From contig NZ_CP012070.1 of assembly GCF_001189535.1 (NCBI RefSeq), positions 868,001 to 932,000 of the forward strand: 64,000 nt of DNA, read 5' to 3'. The notes beneath the pieces were generated by a model. The model was not told the DNA's origin and did not search any database. It worked only from the letters and a program-made list of their open reading frames with translations. Of this stretch, positions 54,148 through 62,583 are shown piece after piece; position 1 is the stretch's first letter; the number at the start of each line of letters is the position of its first letter. The stretch comes from Arsenicicoccus sp. oral taxon 190 (GTDB lineage: Bacteria > Actinomycetota > Actinomycetes > Actinomycetales > Dermatophilaceae). A program made the position numbers and the translations under genes.

Positions 54148-54872
54148 GCGTCCTCCTCGGGACGTCGGGCTGGAGCTATGCCCACTGGGAGGGTGTCCTC
54201 TACCCGCACGGGATGCGCCCGAGCGACCGGCTCGCCTGCTACGTCAGCGAGCTCGACACGGTGGAGCTCAACGCGAGCCACTACCGCTGGCCGCGGGACG
54301 CGAGCTTCGCGAGCTGGCGGCGGCGGCTGCCCGAGGGCTTCGTCATGACCGTGAAGGCGCCGCGCGGGCTGACCCACGCCAAGCGGCTCTACGCGCCCGA
54401 GCGGTGGTCGCAGATCATCGGCCGGGGGCTGCACGAGCTCCGCGGCCGCCGGGGGCCGCTGCTGCTCCAGCTGCCGCCCGGCATGGAGCGCGACGACGCC
54501 CGGCTGGACTACGCCCTCGCGACCCTGCCGTCCTGGCTGGAGGTCGCCGTCGAGCTGCGGCACGAGTCCTGGCACCGCGAGGAGGTCTTCGCCCTGCTCG
54601 AGCGCCACGGCGCGGCCTACGTCGTCATGTCGGGGGCCCACCTGCCGTGCGTCCTGCGCGCGACCGCCCCCCTCGTCTACGTGCGGTGGCACGGCCCGAG
54701 CCACGACCACCTGTATGCCGGCAGCTACGGCGACGCCGACCTCGACTGGTGGGCCGATCGGATCCGGGAGTGGCAGGGGGCGGGGCACCGCGTGCTCGGC
54801 TACTTCAACAACGACGGGCACGGCCACGCGGTCCACGACGTCCGGAGGCTGCGCGCACGTCTCGGCTGCTAG
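54144..54872 (+). CDS. DUF72 TIM-barrel protein
   Basis: A 242-residue DUF72 (YecE-type) protein: LLGTSGWSYAHWEGVLYP, TVELNASHYRWP, FVMTVKAPRGLTHAKRL, AVELRHESWH, VYVRWHGP and YFNNDGHGHAV. Function of the family is unclear. GTG start inside GTGA overlap with nnrD. Confidence 0.9.
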   Translation: MSVLLGTSGWSYAHWEGVLYPHGMRPSDRLACYVSELDTVELNASHYRWPRDASFASWRRRLPEGFVMTVKAPRGLTHAKRLYAPERWSQIIGRGLHELRGRRGPLLLQLPPGMERDDARLDYALATLPSWLEVAVELRHESWHREEVFALLERHGAAYVVMSGAHLPCVLRATAPLVYVRWHGPSHDHLYAGSYGDADLDWWADRIREWQGAGHRVLGYFNNDGHGHAVHDVRRLRARLGC

Positions 54873-54942
54873 GCCGCCACCCCGAGCCCGGGTCTCCGAC
54901 CCCCACCCCGGCACACATCCTCTACTTGCGCATGACTTGCAT

Positions 54943-54948
54943 TATCGT
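54943..54948 (+). promoter_or_regulatory. -10 box TATCGT of leaderless GNAT mRNA
   Basis: TATCGT ends 6 nt before ATG 54955. The 30 bp around it is AT-richer than the surroundings, and TTGC occurs twice 11 bp apart just before, which could be an operator. Confidence 0.45.
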
Positions 54949-54954
54949 GTGGAC

Positions 54955-55497
54955 ATGACCATCACCATCCGCCGCGCCACGACGCCGGACGAGCTCGCCG
55001 GCGCCCGCGAGCTCCTGCTGACCAGCTTCCGCGACGACCAGGGCTACGGCTTCCAGCCGCAGTGGCACTGGGACGTCGAGCACCTGCGCGAGGTGTATGT
55101 CGACAACCCCCGCCAGGCCCTGCTGGTGGCCGTCGACGAGGAGACCGGCGCGGTGGTGGGCACCTGCGCCGCGCGGGTCGGCGGCCCCGCCAGCCCGCCC
55201 CACCCCGAGTGGCTGGCCGCCCGCTACGCCGACCGAGCGGCCGTCGCGCAGCTGGTCCGGCTGGTCACCGACCCGCGGCACCGCCGCCACGGGCTGGGGC
55301 GACGGCTGGTCGAGGCCACGGTCGACCTCGTGCGCGACGAGGGCGGCTACCGGGTGATCTACCTGCACACCAACGCGAAGTTCCCCGGCGCCCTGGAGTT
55401 CTGGCGCGGCGTGGGGATGGTCGAGGTCCACGACGCCCGCGGCGAGGAGGACGACGACCGGTTCGAGACCGTGCACTTCGAGCTCCCGCTCAGGTGA
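54955..55497 (+). CDS. GNAT acetyltransferase
   Basis: A 180-residue acetyltransferase. Acetyl-CoA site LVTDPRHRRHGLGRRLVEA (R-x-x-G-x-G) near residue 102, then IYLHTNAKFPGALEFWRGVGM. Substrate unknown. The stop overlaps that of the convergent ABC gene by a few bases. Confidence 0.88.
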   Translation: MTITIRRATTPDELAGARELLLTSFRDDQGYGFQPQWHWDVEHLREVYVDNPRQALLVAVDEETGAVVGTCAARVGGPASPPHPEWLAARYADRAAVAQLVRLVTDPRHRRHGLGRRLVEATVDLVRDEGGYRVIYLHTNAKFPGALEFWRGVGMVEVHDARGEEDDDRFETVHFELPLR

Positions 55498-56286
55498 GCG
55501 CCGCCGAGGTGTGCCGGTCCTCGGTCGCCAGCGGGGAGTAGGACAGCGACCAGGTCCCCTCCGCGCTGGCGTCCACGGCCGCCGCCACCCCGAACCCCGC
55601 TCGGATCAGGCGTGGCTCGAGCACCTCGGCCGGCGGCCCGGACGCAAGCAGCCGGCCCCCGCCATGACCAGCACGTGGTCGCAGTAGCGCCCGGCCAGCC
55701 CGAGGTCGTGCAGCGACACCACGACGGTCCGCCCGCACGCCCGCAGGTGCTCCATCAGCTCCAGCTGGTGGCGCACGTCCAGGTGGTTGGTCGGCTCGTC
55801 GAGCACCAGGTATGCCGTCTCCTGGGCGAAGGCTCGGGCGAGGTGGGCGCGCTGCCGCTCGCCGCCGGACACCGCACGCCACGGCCGGGTCGCCAGGTGG
55901 GCGATGCCGACCTGCTCCATGGCGGCGGCCACGACCTGCTCGTCATACGGCCGGGGACCGCGCCAGCGGTCCTGGTGAGGGGTGCGCCCGAGGCCCACCA
56001 CGTCCACGACCCGCAGGTCCTCGGCAACCTCGACCACCTGCTCCACGAAGGCGATCTCGCGGGCCCGCCGCCGCGCCGGCCAGCGGTGCACCGGGGAGCC
56101 GTCGACCAGCACGGTGCCCGCGGTGGGTCGGCGCAGGCCCACCAGGCAGCGCAGCAGCGTCGACTTGCCGCTGCCGTTGGCGCCGACGAGCCCGACGACC
56201 CCGCCGGTGGGCAGCACGTCGGTGACGCCCTCGATGATGGTGCGCTCCCCGGCGCACCAGGTCACGTCGCGCAGCTCGATGCTCAC
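55490..56286 (-). pseudogene. FecCD-type ABC importer ATPase, frameshifted near the 3' end
   Basis: The intact part has Walker A GANGSGKST, signature VSGGERQRAHLARAFAQ, Walker B YLVLDEPTNHLD and the H-loop VVSLHDLGLAGRYCDHVLVM. Then, at about 55660, the frame shifts: adding one G to a run of five restores GGRLLASGPPAEVLEPRLI and a sensible end at 55490. Without it the protein ends in 14 unrelated residues. All ATPase motifs precede the break, so some activity may remain. GTG start overlaps the permease stop (GTGA). Confidence 0.82.
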
Positions 56287-57365
56287 AGGTCGCCCCTCCG
56301 TCGCAGGATGGCCAGGAAGATCGGCACCCCGATCAGCGCCGTGCACACGCCCATGGGGATCTCCCGCGGCGAGAAGGCGACTCGGCAGATCGCGTCGGTC
56401 ACCACGAGCAGCACCGCCCCGAGCAGCGCGCTCGCCGGCACCAGCGCCCGGTGCAACGGCCCGACGACGAACCTCATGGCGTGCGGCACGATCAGCCCGA
56501 CGAAGCCGATGGCCCCGACGCTCGCGACGGCGGACGCCGTCATGACGGCGGTGACGACGAGCAGCAGCCGCCGCACCCGCCGGACGTCGACGCCGAGCGA
56601 GGACGCCGTGTCGCCGCCGAGGGCGAGGGCGTCGAGGGCACCGGCATACCAGCTGATCACGGCGAGGCCGAGCAGCAGCACGACGAGCCCCGTCGCGACC
56701 GTCGCCCATCGCGCCGAGCCCATCGACCCGAGCAGCCAGAAGGTGATCGCCCGGGTCGCCTCGGCGTCGCCGGCCGCCATCAGCACGAGCGAGGTGATGG
56801 CGGAGAAGAGGTGACCGACGACCACGCCGGTGAGCACGACACGGGTGGAGTCCAGGCCGCTGCGGCGCAGCAGCAGGAGCAGCAGCCCCAGCGCGAGCAG
56901 CGCCCCCACGAGCGCCCCGCCGGTGAGCCCGATGGCGAGCCCCACGCCGAGGACCGCCACGACCACGGCGCCGGCCGAGGCGCCGGCGGAGATCCCGAGG
57001 AGGTAGGGCTCGGCGAGGGCGTTGCGGGTGAGGGCCTGCAGCGTCGCCCCGCAGACCGCCAGACCGGCCCCGAAGACCGCCGCAGCGAGCACCCGCGGCA
57101 CCCGCAGGTCCCACAGCACGGCGTCCGCGGTCGCCGGGACGGGTTGCGAGGGCAGGCCGAGGTGGGCGGCGAGAACGTGCAGCACCTGGGCGTAGGTGAT
57201 GTCGGCGGCGCCGAGGCGCAAGGACACCACGACAGCCAGCGGGAGGGCGACCAGCCCGAGGACTCCGCAGGTCAGCAGGGTGCGGGCCCGCCCCGACGCG
57301 GTGGCCGCCACCACGGCCGGCCGGGTCGGGGCCGCCCCGGTCCCGGGCGTCGCGGTCACGGTCAT
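56283..57365 (-). CDS. FecCD-family ABC permease
   Basis: A 360-residue permease for iron-siderophore or cobalamin uptake, with about ten helices. Family lines: LRVPRVLAAAVFGAGLAVCGATLQALTRNALAEPYLLGISAGASAGAVV and FVGLIVPHAMRFVVGPLHR. Single permease, so it should act as a homodimer. ATG 57365 overlaps the upstream binding-protein stop. Confidence 0.9.
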   Translation of the reverse strand: MTVTATPGTGAAPTRPAVVAATASGRARTLLTCGVLGLVALPLAVVVSLRLGAADITYAQVLHVLAAHLGLPSQPVPATADAVLWDLRVPRVLAAAVFGAGLAVCGATLQALTRNALAEPYLLGISAGASAGAVVVAVLGVGLAIGLTGGALVGALLALGLLLLLLRRSGLDSTRVVLTGVVVGHLFSAITSLVLMAAGDAEATRAITFWLLGSMGSARWATVATGLVVLLLGLAVISWYAGALDALALGGDTASSLGVDVRRVRRLLLVVTAVMTASAVASVGAIGFVGLIVPHAMRFVVGPLHRALVPASALLGAVLLVVTDAICRVAFSPREIPMGVCTALIGVPIFLAILRRRGDL

Positions 57366-57969
57366 CGGACCAGGCCCCGGCGCACCAGCTCGTCGCGCAG
57401 CTGCGTCAGCGCGCGGGTCCACCGCACCGACGTGTCCATCTCGACGCCCGGCACGACCAGGAACCGGCCCTCCTTGACGGCCACCATCTGCGCCGTCGCC
57501 GGGTTGGCCCGCAGCTCCCGGGCGGCGTCGCCGGGGCGCCCGCGCTCCTCGAGGTCGGCGACGACGATCAGGTCGGGGTTGCGGGCGGCGAGCTGCTCCC
57601 ACTGCACCTCCGGCCACTTGTCGTCGACGTCGTCGAAGACGTTGACGGCGCCGAAGACGCGCGACATCGCCGACGCCAGGCCGGCCTTGCCCGCGACGTA
57701 GGGCTGACCGTCGTAGGCGGAGTAGATCCACAGCAACCGCGGCGGCTCACCGGTCGGCCGGTGCCGGCGGGCCTCGGCCACCGCGGCGCGCTGCTCGGCG
57801 ACGAGCTGGTCCGCCCGCGCCTGCACCCCGAAGAGCCGCCCCAGGTTGCGGTAGTCGGTCAGCTGCGCCTCGATCGGGTCGGCGATCGTGCGGGCGCCCT
57901 TCGGGCACTCGGACTCGTTGAGGTAGGTCGCGACCCCGCGGGCCGCCAGCTCGTCGCGGGTGCCGGATC
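57362..57969 (-). pseudogene. ABC importer substrate-binding protein, 5' end missing
   Basis: The last about 200 residues of a FecB/BtuF-type binding protein are present (RDELAARGVATYLNESECPKG, DYRNLGRLFG, NVFDDVDDKWPEVQWEQLAARNPDLIVVADL). The frame is open up to about 57969, where the likeness stops: signal peptide and first lobe (about 120 residues) are gone and an MFS tail begins on the other strand. A GTG at 57826 could start a 154-residue remnant only. Confidence 0.8.
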
Positions 57970-58178
57970 GGTCCTTGCTCGTCTCCTACGGCTGCGCGCC
58001 GCTCGGGCTCGCGCTGATCGCCCCCGCCATGGGCGCGTGGGGTGTCACGCCGGTGCTGCTCGGATGCGCGGCCGCGTGCCTGCTCGGGGCCGCCCTGGCG
58101 GCGGTCCCGAGGACGAGCCGGACGCTGTCCACCCCTGGCGGTCGCGCTCCGGCGACGCCCGTGGTCAGCCGGCGTTGA
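57960..58178 (+). pseudogene. MFS transporter, C-terminal tail only
   Basis: 72 codons: VPDRSLLVSYGCAPLGLALIAP and two hydrophobic segments, like the last two helices of an EntS-like MFS exporter. Everything before is missing; the start abuts the truncated binding-protein gene. The joint at about 57960-57970 looks like a deletion or rearrangement point. Confidence 0.65.
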
Positions 58179-58431
58179 TGCCCTGGGTCAGGCCTTCGGC
58201 GTTGCCCTCACCTTCGACCTCGCCGGGGGTCTGCGGGTCGCCCGAGGTGGGCTCGGCGACGCGCGGCTGCTCGTCCTCGCCGGTGTCCTGGTCGGCGTCC
58301 GGGTAGGCCGGGCGGGTCGCCTGCTCCTGGGCCTGGTTGACGCTGCTCTCCGGCGTCTGGTTGCCCCCGGCCTCGTGGAAGGGACCCTGGTCGGGCTGCA
58401 CGGTCATGTCCTGCATGTCCTGTCCGCTCAT
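58165..58431 (-). CDS. small acidic disordered protein
   Basis: 88 residues, rich in Gln, Asp, Glu, Pro and Gly (MSGQDMQDMTVQPDQG, ending GNAEGLTQGINAG), no hydrophobic core. No family recognised. Its 3' end overlaps the end of the MFS remnant by 14 bp. The start ATG 58431 has a weak ribosome-binding site. Confidence 0.5.
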   Translation of the reverse strand: MSGQDMQDMTVQPDQGPFHEAGGNQTPESSVNQAQEQATRPAYPDADQDTGEDEQPRVAEPTSGDPQTPGEVEGEGNAEGLTQGINAG

Positions 58432-58488
58432 GGGCCGGACATACCCCGCCGCCGGGCGCCTCACCCGGTGCCGTCCAGGGCGGCGGCA

Positions 58489-58494
58489 TACGGT
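58489..58494 (+). promoter_or_regulatory. -10 box TACGGT inside a GGCATACG motif
   Basis: TACGGT ends 6 nt before ATG 58501. The box is the right half of GGCATACGGT, so here the over-represented heptamer overlaps a promoter. Confidence 0.4.
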
Positions 58495-58500
58495 AGGGGC

Positions 58501-58818
58501 ATGAAGCTCAAGCCCGCTACCGACGTGTCCACCGCCCCCCTCACCGTGCTCGGTCTGGCCGGTGGCTTCGCGCTCGCCCGCGAGACCGGCATCCGCCCGC
58601 TCGGGGGCGTGCTCCTCGGCGCCGCCGGCGTGCTGGCCGGCCGCACCTGGCTCGCCCGGACGGACCCGGCGACGACGGCGCTGCTGTCGGCCGTCTACGT
58701 GGGTGGTTTCGTCGGCTCGCACGTCCTCGCGAGGTCGATCGGCGCGTGGCCGGCCGTGGGCGTCGTGACGGCCGCGTCGGCGGGCGCCTCCTACGCCCTC
58801 TGCGACGCGCGCCCGTGA
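58501..58818 (+). CDS. small membrane protein
   Basis: 105 residues with three or four hydrophobic segments (TVLGLAGGFALARETGI, LGGVLLGAAGVLAGRTWL, LSAVYVGGFVGSHVLA, VGVVTAASAGASYAL). No family recognised. Leaderless-type promoter. TGA overlaps the GTG of the PIG-L gene. Confidence 0.7.
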   Translation: MKLKPATDVSTAPLTVLGLAGGFALARETGIRPLGGVLLGAAGVLAGRTWLARTDPATTALLSAVYVGGFVGSHVLARSIGAWPAVGVVTAASAGASYALCDARP

Positions 58819-59765
58819 GCCGTATGCCGCTGCCCCCGCCGGCCGCCGCGCTGCTCGAGGGCCGGCCGCTGCTGGTCGTCTCCCCGCACCTGGACGACGT
58901 CGTCCTGTCCTGCGAGGCTCTCGTCGGGCAGGCCGAGCCGCTGGACGTGCTGACGGTGTGCACCGGGCGACCGGAGCAGGCCGTGCGCGAGGACTGGGAC
59001 GTGCGAGCGGGATTCGCGGACTCGGACGCGGCGATGACGGTGCGGCTGGCGGAGGACGAGCGGGCCTTCGCGGGCACGCCGCACCGGCGGCACCTGCTGG
59101 GGCTGCTGGACCGGCAGTACCTCCCCAGCGACCTGCTCGACGACGCTCTCGGCAGCCTTGGCGGCAACCCTCTCGGCGGCCTCGACGGCGGCCGCCCCGA
59201 CGCGGACGCCGCCACCCTCACCGGCTGGGTCGATGCCTGGCTCGCCGAGCACGAGGGCGGCCTGGTGCTGCTGCCCACCGCCACCGGGGAGCTGCCCTGG
59301 GTGCCGGGCCCGGCGCGCCCGCTCGCGGTCCGGGTGGTGCGCAAGGCGGCTCGGCTCGGGGTGCGGGTGGCTCGCGCCGTGGCCGAGCGGGTCCTGGCGC
59401 GGCGTCGCGGACCGGTGCCCGAGGTGGTCGTGGGCCCCGGCGTCAACGGCGACCACCGCTGGGTCCGCGACACGCTCGCGGAGCACCTGCTCGCCGCGGG
59501 GGCGCCGCTGGGGTTCTACGAGGACGTACCCTACGTCTACGGCCGGCCGGGTCAGGCGGAGATCGATCTGCTCACGCAGCGTCACGGTCTGGCCACCGAG
59601 GAGGTCGAGGCGGTCGAGGTGCGGGTCGACCGGGTGGCCAAGGCGGCCCGGGTCGCGGCCTACGCCAGCCAGGTGCCGCTGCTGATCGACAAGGAGCTGC
59701 CGCTGGACGTGCCCGAGGGGCTGCCCGAGATCGAGCGCTACTGGCGGGTGCTGCCTCAGCGGTAG
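58815..59765 (+). CDS. PIG-L family N-acetyl-sugar deacetylase
   Basis: A 316-residue LmbE-like zinc hydrolase: metal motif SPHLDDVVLSC near residue 26, second ligand in VNGDHRWVRDTLAEHL. It lies next to a convergent family 2 glycosyltransferase, so a role in modified glycans or glycolipids is more likely than in mycothiol synthesis, where the enzyme is closer to MshB. GTG start (GTGA overlap). The last 10 bp overlap the glycosyltransferase gene. Confidence 0.85.
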   Translation: MSRMPLPPPAAALLEGRPLLVVSPHLDDVVLSCEALVGQAEPLDVLTVCTGRPEQAVREDWDVRAGFADSDAAMTVRLAEDERAFAGTPHRRHLLGLLDRQYLPSDLLDDALGSLGGNPLGGLDGGRPDADAATLTGWVDAWLAEHEGGLVLLPTATGELPWVPGPARPLAVRVVRKAARLGVRVARAVAERVLARRRGPVPEVVVGPGVNGDHRWVRDTLAEHLLAAGAPLGFYEDVPYVYGRPGQAEIDLLTQRHGLATEEVEAVEVRVDRVAKAARVAAYASQVPLLIDKELPLDVPEGLPEIERYWRVLPQR

Positions 59766-60670
59766 GGCTGGGGGTTGAGCCCGGCGGTGCCGGCGACGCG
59801 GCCCGCGATGCCGCACAGGCTGACCACCATCCGGGCGCACCGGTCCGGGTCGCGGTGCACCGCCCCGGCGATCCCCAGCACCAGCGGCCACCGGGCGCTG
59901 CTGCCGAGGACGGCCAGCGAGTGGCCGTAGCCGAAGTGCTCGACCTCGGTGTGGGCGTTGGCGGCATTCTCCTCGAAGGCGCGGCGCAGCACCGAGGCGC
60001 GGGTGAGCCGCTGCGGCGGCAGTGGCTCGTCGACCACTGCGTCGGCGTCCCACACGAAGCGGGCCCCGACCGACTTGGCGTCGAGGAAGAAGGCGAAGTC
60101 CTCGCCCCCGGACAAGCCCCGGTTGGGGGCGAACCACGGGTCGCGGAGCCGCTCGACGAGTCGCCGCGCCACGAGGGTGTTCTGGGCGCCGTTGAGCGCC
60201 ACGACCGGGCCGGTCTTCTTGGCCACCAGCGACGAGGCGAGGTAGGCGCGGATGAGGCGGGAGTGCCCGTCGAGCCGGCCCATCTCGACGGGGCCGCCGG
60301 CGCAGTCGGCGTCGTAACGGCGGGCGGTGGCGACCAGAGCGGCGAGGCAGCCGGGCCGCAACGACCCGTCGTCGTCATACATGACCAGGTAGTCCCAGTC
60401 GGGGGCGACGGCGTAGGCGCCGCGGATCAGGGCGTTGCGCGCCTGGGAGATCCCCCGCTCGCGCACCGCGCGATAGTGGATCGGCACCGGGGCCTCGGCG
60501 GCCAGAGCCTGCACCAGGTCGGCCACCTCGGGCTGGCAGGCGTTGTCGGCCACGACGACCGCCACCGGCTCGCCGGAGCGCAGCTCCGTCGCCTGCTTCA
60601 CGATCTGACCGAGCAGCCGACGCAGCAGGTCAGGACGTCGATAGGTCGGCACGCCGACGACGACGGACAT
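59756..60670 (-). CDS. family 2 glycosyltransferase
   Basis: A 304-residue GT-A enzyme: VVVGVPTYRRPDLLRRLL at the start, VADNACQ, the DxD in MYDDDGSLRPG, and GGEDFAF as the catalytic-base loop. No membrane segment. Donor and acceptor unknown. A perfect palindrome lies 23 nt before the start. Converges with PIG-L. Confidence 0.88.
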   Translation of the reverse strand: MSVVVGVPTYRRPDLLRRLLGQIVKQATELRSGEPVAVVVADNACQPEVADLVQALAAEAPVPIHYRAVRERGISQARNALIRGAYAVAPDWDYLVMYDDDGSLRPGCLAALVATARRYDADCAGGPVEMGRLDGHSRLIRAYLASSLVAKKTGPVVALNGAQNTLVARRLVERLRDPWFAPNRGLSGGEDFAFFLDAKSVGARFVWDADAVVDEPLPPQRLTRASVLRRAFEENAANAHTEVEHFGYGHSLAVLGSSARWPLVLGIAGAVHRDPDRCARMVVSLCGIAGRVAGTAGLNPQPYR

Positions 60671-60692
60671 GCACCCTCCCCCCGCGGTTTCT

Positions 60693-60709
60693 CACTACAG
60701 AGTGTAGTG
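60693..60709. promoter_or_regulatory. perfect inverted repeat before the glycosyltransferase
   Basis: CACTACA-GAG-TGTAGTG, 23 nt upstream of ATG 60670. On the minus strand it contains TACACT, a possible -10. Size fits a dimeric repressor. No regulator gene is adjacent. Confidence 0.55.
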
Positions 60710-60763
60710 CCCGACTCTGGGAGGAGGGGTGCAGATGTGCCCATCCGGGCGCCCGGTGGCGGT

Positions 60764-62164
60764 TCAGGCCGGGGCGGCGCCCCCGTGACCGGCACTCGCG
60801 GCCCGCTGCTCGGCCAAGGCCTCCTCGGTGCCGGGCGTGTGGGTGCCGCGCAGCGACACGCCCTTGGTCTCCACCGTGAAGAAGAGCGCGACGAGACCGA
60901 TCAGGCAGGCGGCGATCATGTAGTAGGCCGGCCACTGCTCGTCACCGGTGCGCTTGATCAGCCACTCGTTGACCAGGCCGGCCGTGCCGCCGAAGAGCGC
61001 CGTCGAGATGTTGTAGCCGAGCGCCACCCCCGCGTAGCGGACGTGCGTCGGGAACATCGCGGGGAAGGTGGCCGAGATGGTCGCCAGCTGCGGGATGTAG
61101 GCCAGACCTAGGATGGCGAAGCCGGCGATGGCCCCGGCGAACCCGGTCTGCATCAGCTTGTAGCAGGGCAGCGCGAGGACGGCGATGCCGAGCAGCGACA
61201 TCAACCAGCTGGGCTTGCGGCCCCAGCGGTCGGAGATCGTCCCGGCCAGCGGCAGGAAGACCATCATCAGCAGCTGCCCGAAGATCGGGACGAGCAGCGC
61301 CTGGGTCGGGGTGAACGCGAGGCCCTGCAGGTAGGTCGGCGTGTAGCTCAGCAGCGTGTAGTTGACGACGTTGAGAGCGAGCACCAGGCCCATGAGCTTG
61401 AGCATCGAGCCTATGTGATGGGCGAAGAGCACCTTGATGGTGTCCACCATGCCGCGGTGGGAGTGCTGGTGCTCCTCGGCGGCCTCCAGCTCGCGGAAGA
61501 CCGGGGTGTCCTCCATCTTGGAGCGCAGGTAGATCCCGACCATGCCGAGCGGACCGGCGATCAGGAAGGGGATGCGCCAGCCCCAGGACTCCATCTGCTG
61601 CGCCGAGGTCAGCTCGATGAGGCCGAGCATGAGCAGCGCGCCGAGGTTGAAGCCCGCGAGCGTGCCGAACTCCAGGAAGCTGCCGAGGAAGCCGCGGCGG
61701 CGGTCGGGGGCGTACTCGGCCATGAAGGTGGCGGCGCCGCCATACTCACCTCCCGCGGAGAAGCCCTGCACCATGCGGAGCAGGTAGAGCACCACGGGCG
61801 CGGCGATGCCGATGGTCCCGTAGGACGGGATGAGGCCGACGAGCACGGTGGCCGCCGCCATCAGGGTGATCGTGGTGGCGAGGACCGCCTTGCGCCCGAT
61901 CTTGTCGCCGAGCGGACCCCAGATGAGGCCGCCGAGGGGCCGCATGACGAAGGAGATCGCGAAGCCGCCGAGCGTGAAGATCATCGCGTTGGCCGCGTCC
62001 GCCGGGAAGAGCGCCTTGGCGATGAAGGCCGTGCCGTAGGCGTAGATCCCGTAGTCGAACCACTCGACCGCGTTGCCGATGGCCGACGCGGCGATGGCTC
62101 GCTTGAGGAGGCCGGGCTCGACCTCGTCGTGCACCGGGTCCACACCGTGCGTGCTGGGTCCCAT
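60764..62164 (-). CDS. MHS-family MFS transporter (ProP-like)
   Basis: A 466-residue metabolite:H+ symporter: IGNAVEWFDYGIYAYGTAFIAKALFP, MRPLGGLIWGPLGDKIGRKAVL, FSAGGEYGGAATFMAEYAP and ISDRWGRKPSWL. GGAGGAGGT precedes ATG 62164. It follows the GntR gene and an M20 peptidase on the same strand, and a GATTGT palindrome stands in its promoter, so it is probably controlled by that GntR and imports the substrate of the peptidase. Confidence 0.92.
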   Translation of the reverse strand: MGPSTHGVDPVHDEVEPGLLKRAIAASAIGNAVEWFDYGIYAYGTAFIAKALFPADAANAMIFTLGGFAISFVMRPLGGLIWGPLGDKIGRKAVLATTITLMAAATVLVGLIPSYGTIGIAAPVVLYLLRMVQGFSAGGEYGGAATFMAEYAPDRRRGFLGSFLEFGTLAGFNLGALLMLGLIELTSAQQMESWGWRIPFLIAGPLGMVGIYLRSKMEDTPVFRELEAAEEHQHSHRGMVDTIKVLFAHHIGSMLKLMGLVLALNVVNYTLLSYTPTYLQGLAFTPTQALLVPIFGQLLMMVFLPLAGTISDRWGRKPSWLMSLLGIAVLALPCYKLMQTGFAGAIAGFAILGLAYIPQLATISATFPAMFPTHVRYAGVALGYNISTALFGGTAGLVNEWLIKRTGDEQWPAYYMIAACLIGLVALFFTVETKGVSLRGTHTPGTEEALAEQRAASAGHGGAAPA

Positions 62165-62333
62165 GGTGACCTCCTCCAGGCCGCGCGGTGATGGGGGGGC
62201 GCGGTTCGTTGGATTGTTGACAATCCGACGTTAGCGGGGGTGGGCTCGTCTGACCAGAGCCTGAGTGCACCTTTCTCACCCGTATGCCGAGTGTGCGGCG
62301 CTCGGCGGGGGCGCTCACGACCACCGTCTGGCC
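62165..62333. promoter_or_regulatory. promoter region of the MHS transporter
   Basis: First part of the 419-bp gap between the transporter and GntR genes. It holds the palindrome GGATTGT-TG-ACAATCC (62211-62226) and GTATGCC at 62282. The rest of the gap is repeat array 2. Confidence 0.5.
62211..62226. promoter_or_regulatory. GntR operator candidate 1
   Basis: GGATTGTTGACAATCC is a perfect 16-bp palindrome, 47 nt before ATG 62164. The half-site GATTGT recurs before the GntR gene itself at 63310-63323. Confidence 0.65.
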
Positions 62334-62583
62334 GCAGCGGGTGGGAAACACCACCCACGTCGACGGCGAAGTCCACCCGATACGAGCAGCGATGCGTCGG
62401 CGGGGCGCCCCACCACCGTGAGACCGCAGCGGGTGGGAAACACCACCGACGTCGATGGTGAAGTCCACCCGATACGAGCAGCGATGCGGCGGCAGGTAGG
62501 CCAAACCACCGTCCGGCCGCAGGGGGGGAAAAACCACCGTCTTCGATGGTGAAGTCCACCCGATACGAGCAGCGCGGCGCCCG
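62334..62583. repeat. tandem array of ~93-bp palindromic units (array 2, three units)
   Basis: Units start at 62334, 62426 and 62519 (periods 92, 93). Reverse-complemented, unit 2 shares a continuous 21-bp stretch (62451-62471) with unit 1 of array 1 (50666-50686) and the CCACCCGCTGCGG segment after it. The array ends at the stop codon of the GntR gene, as array 1 ends at the stop codon of an MHS transporter gene. Confidence 0.9.
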
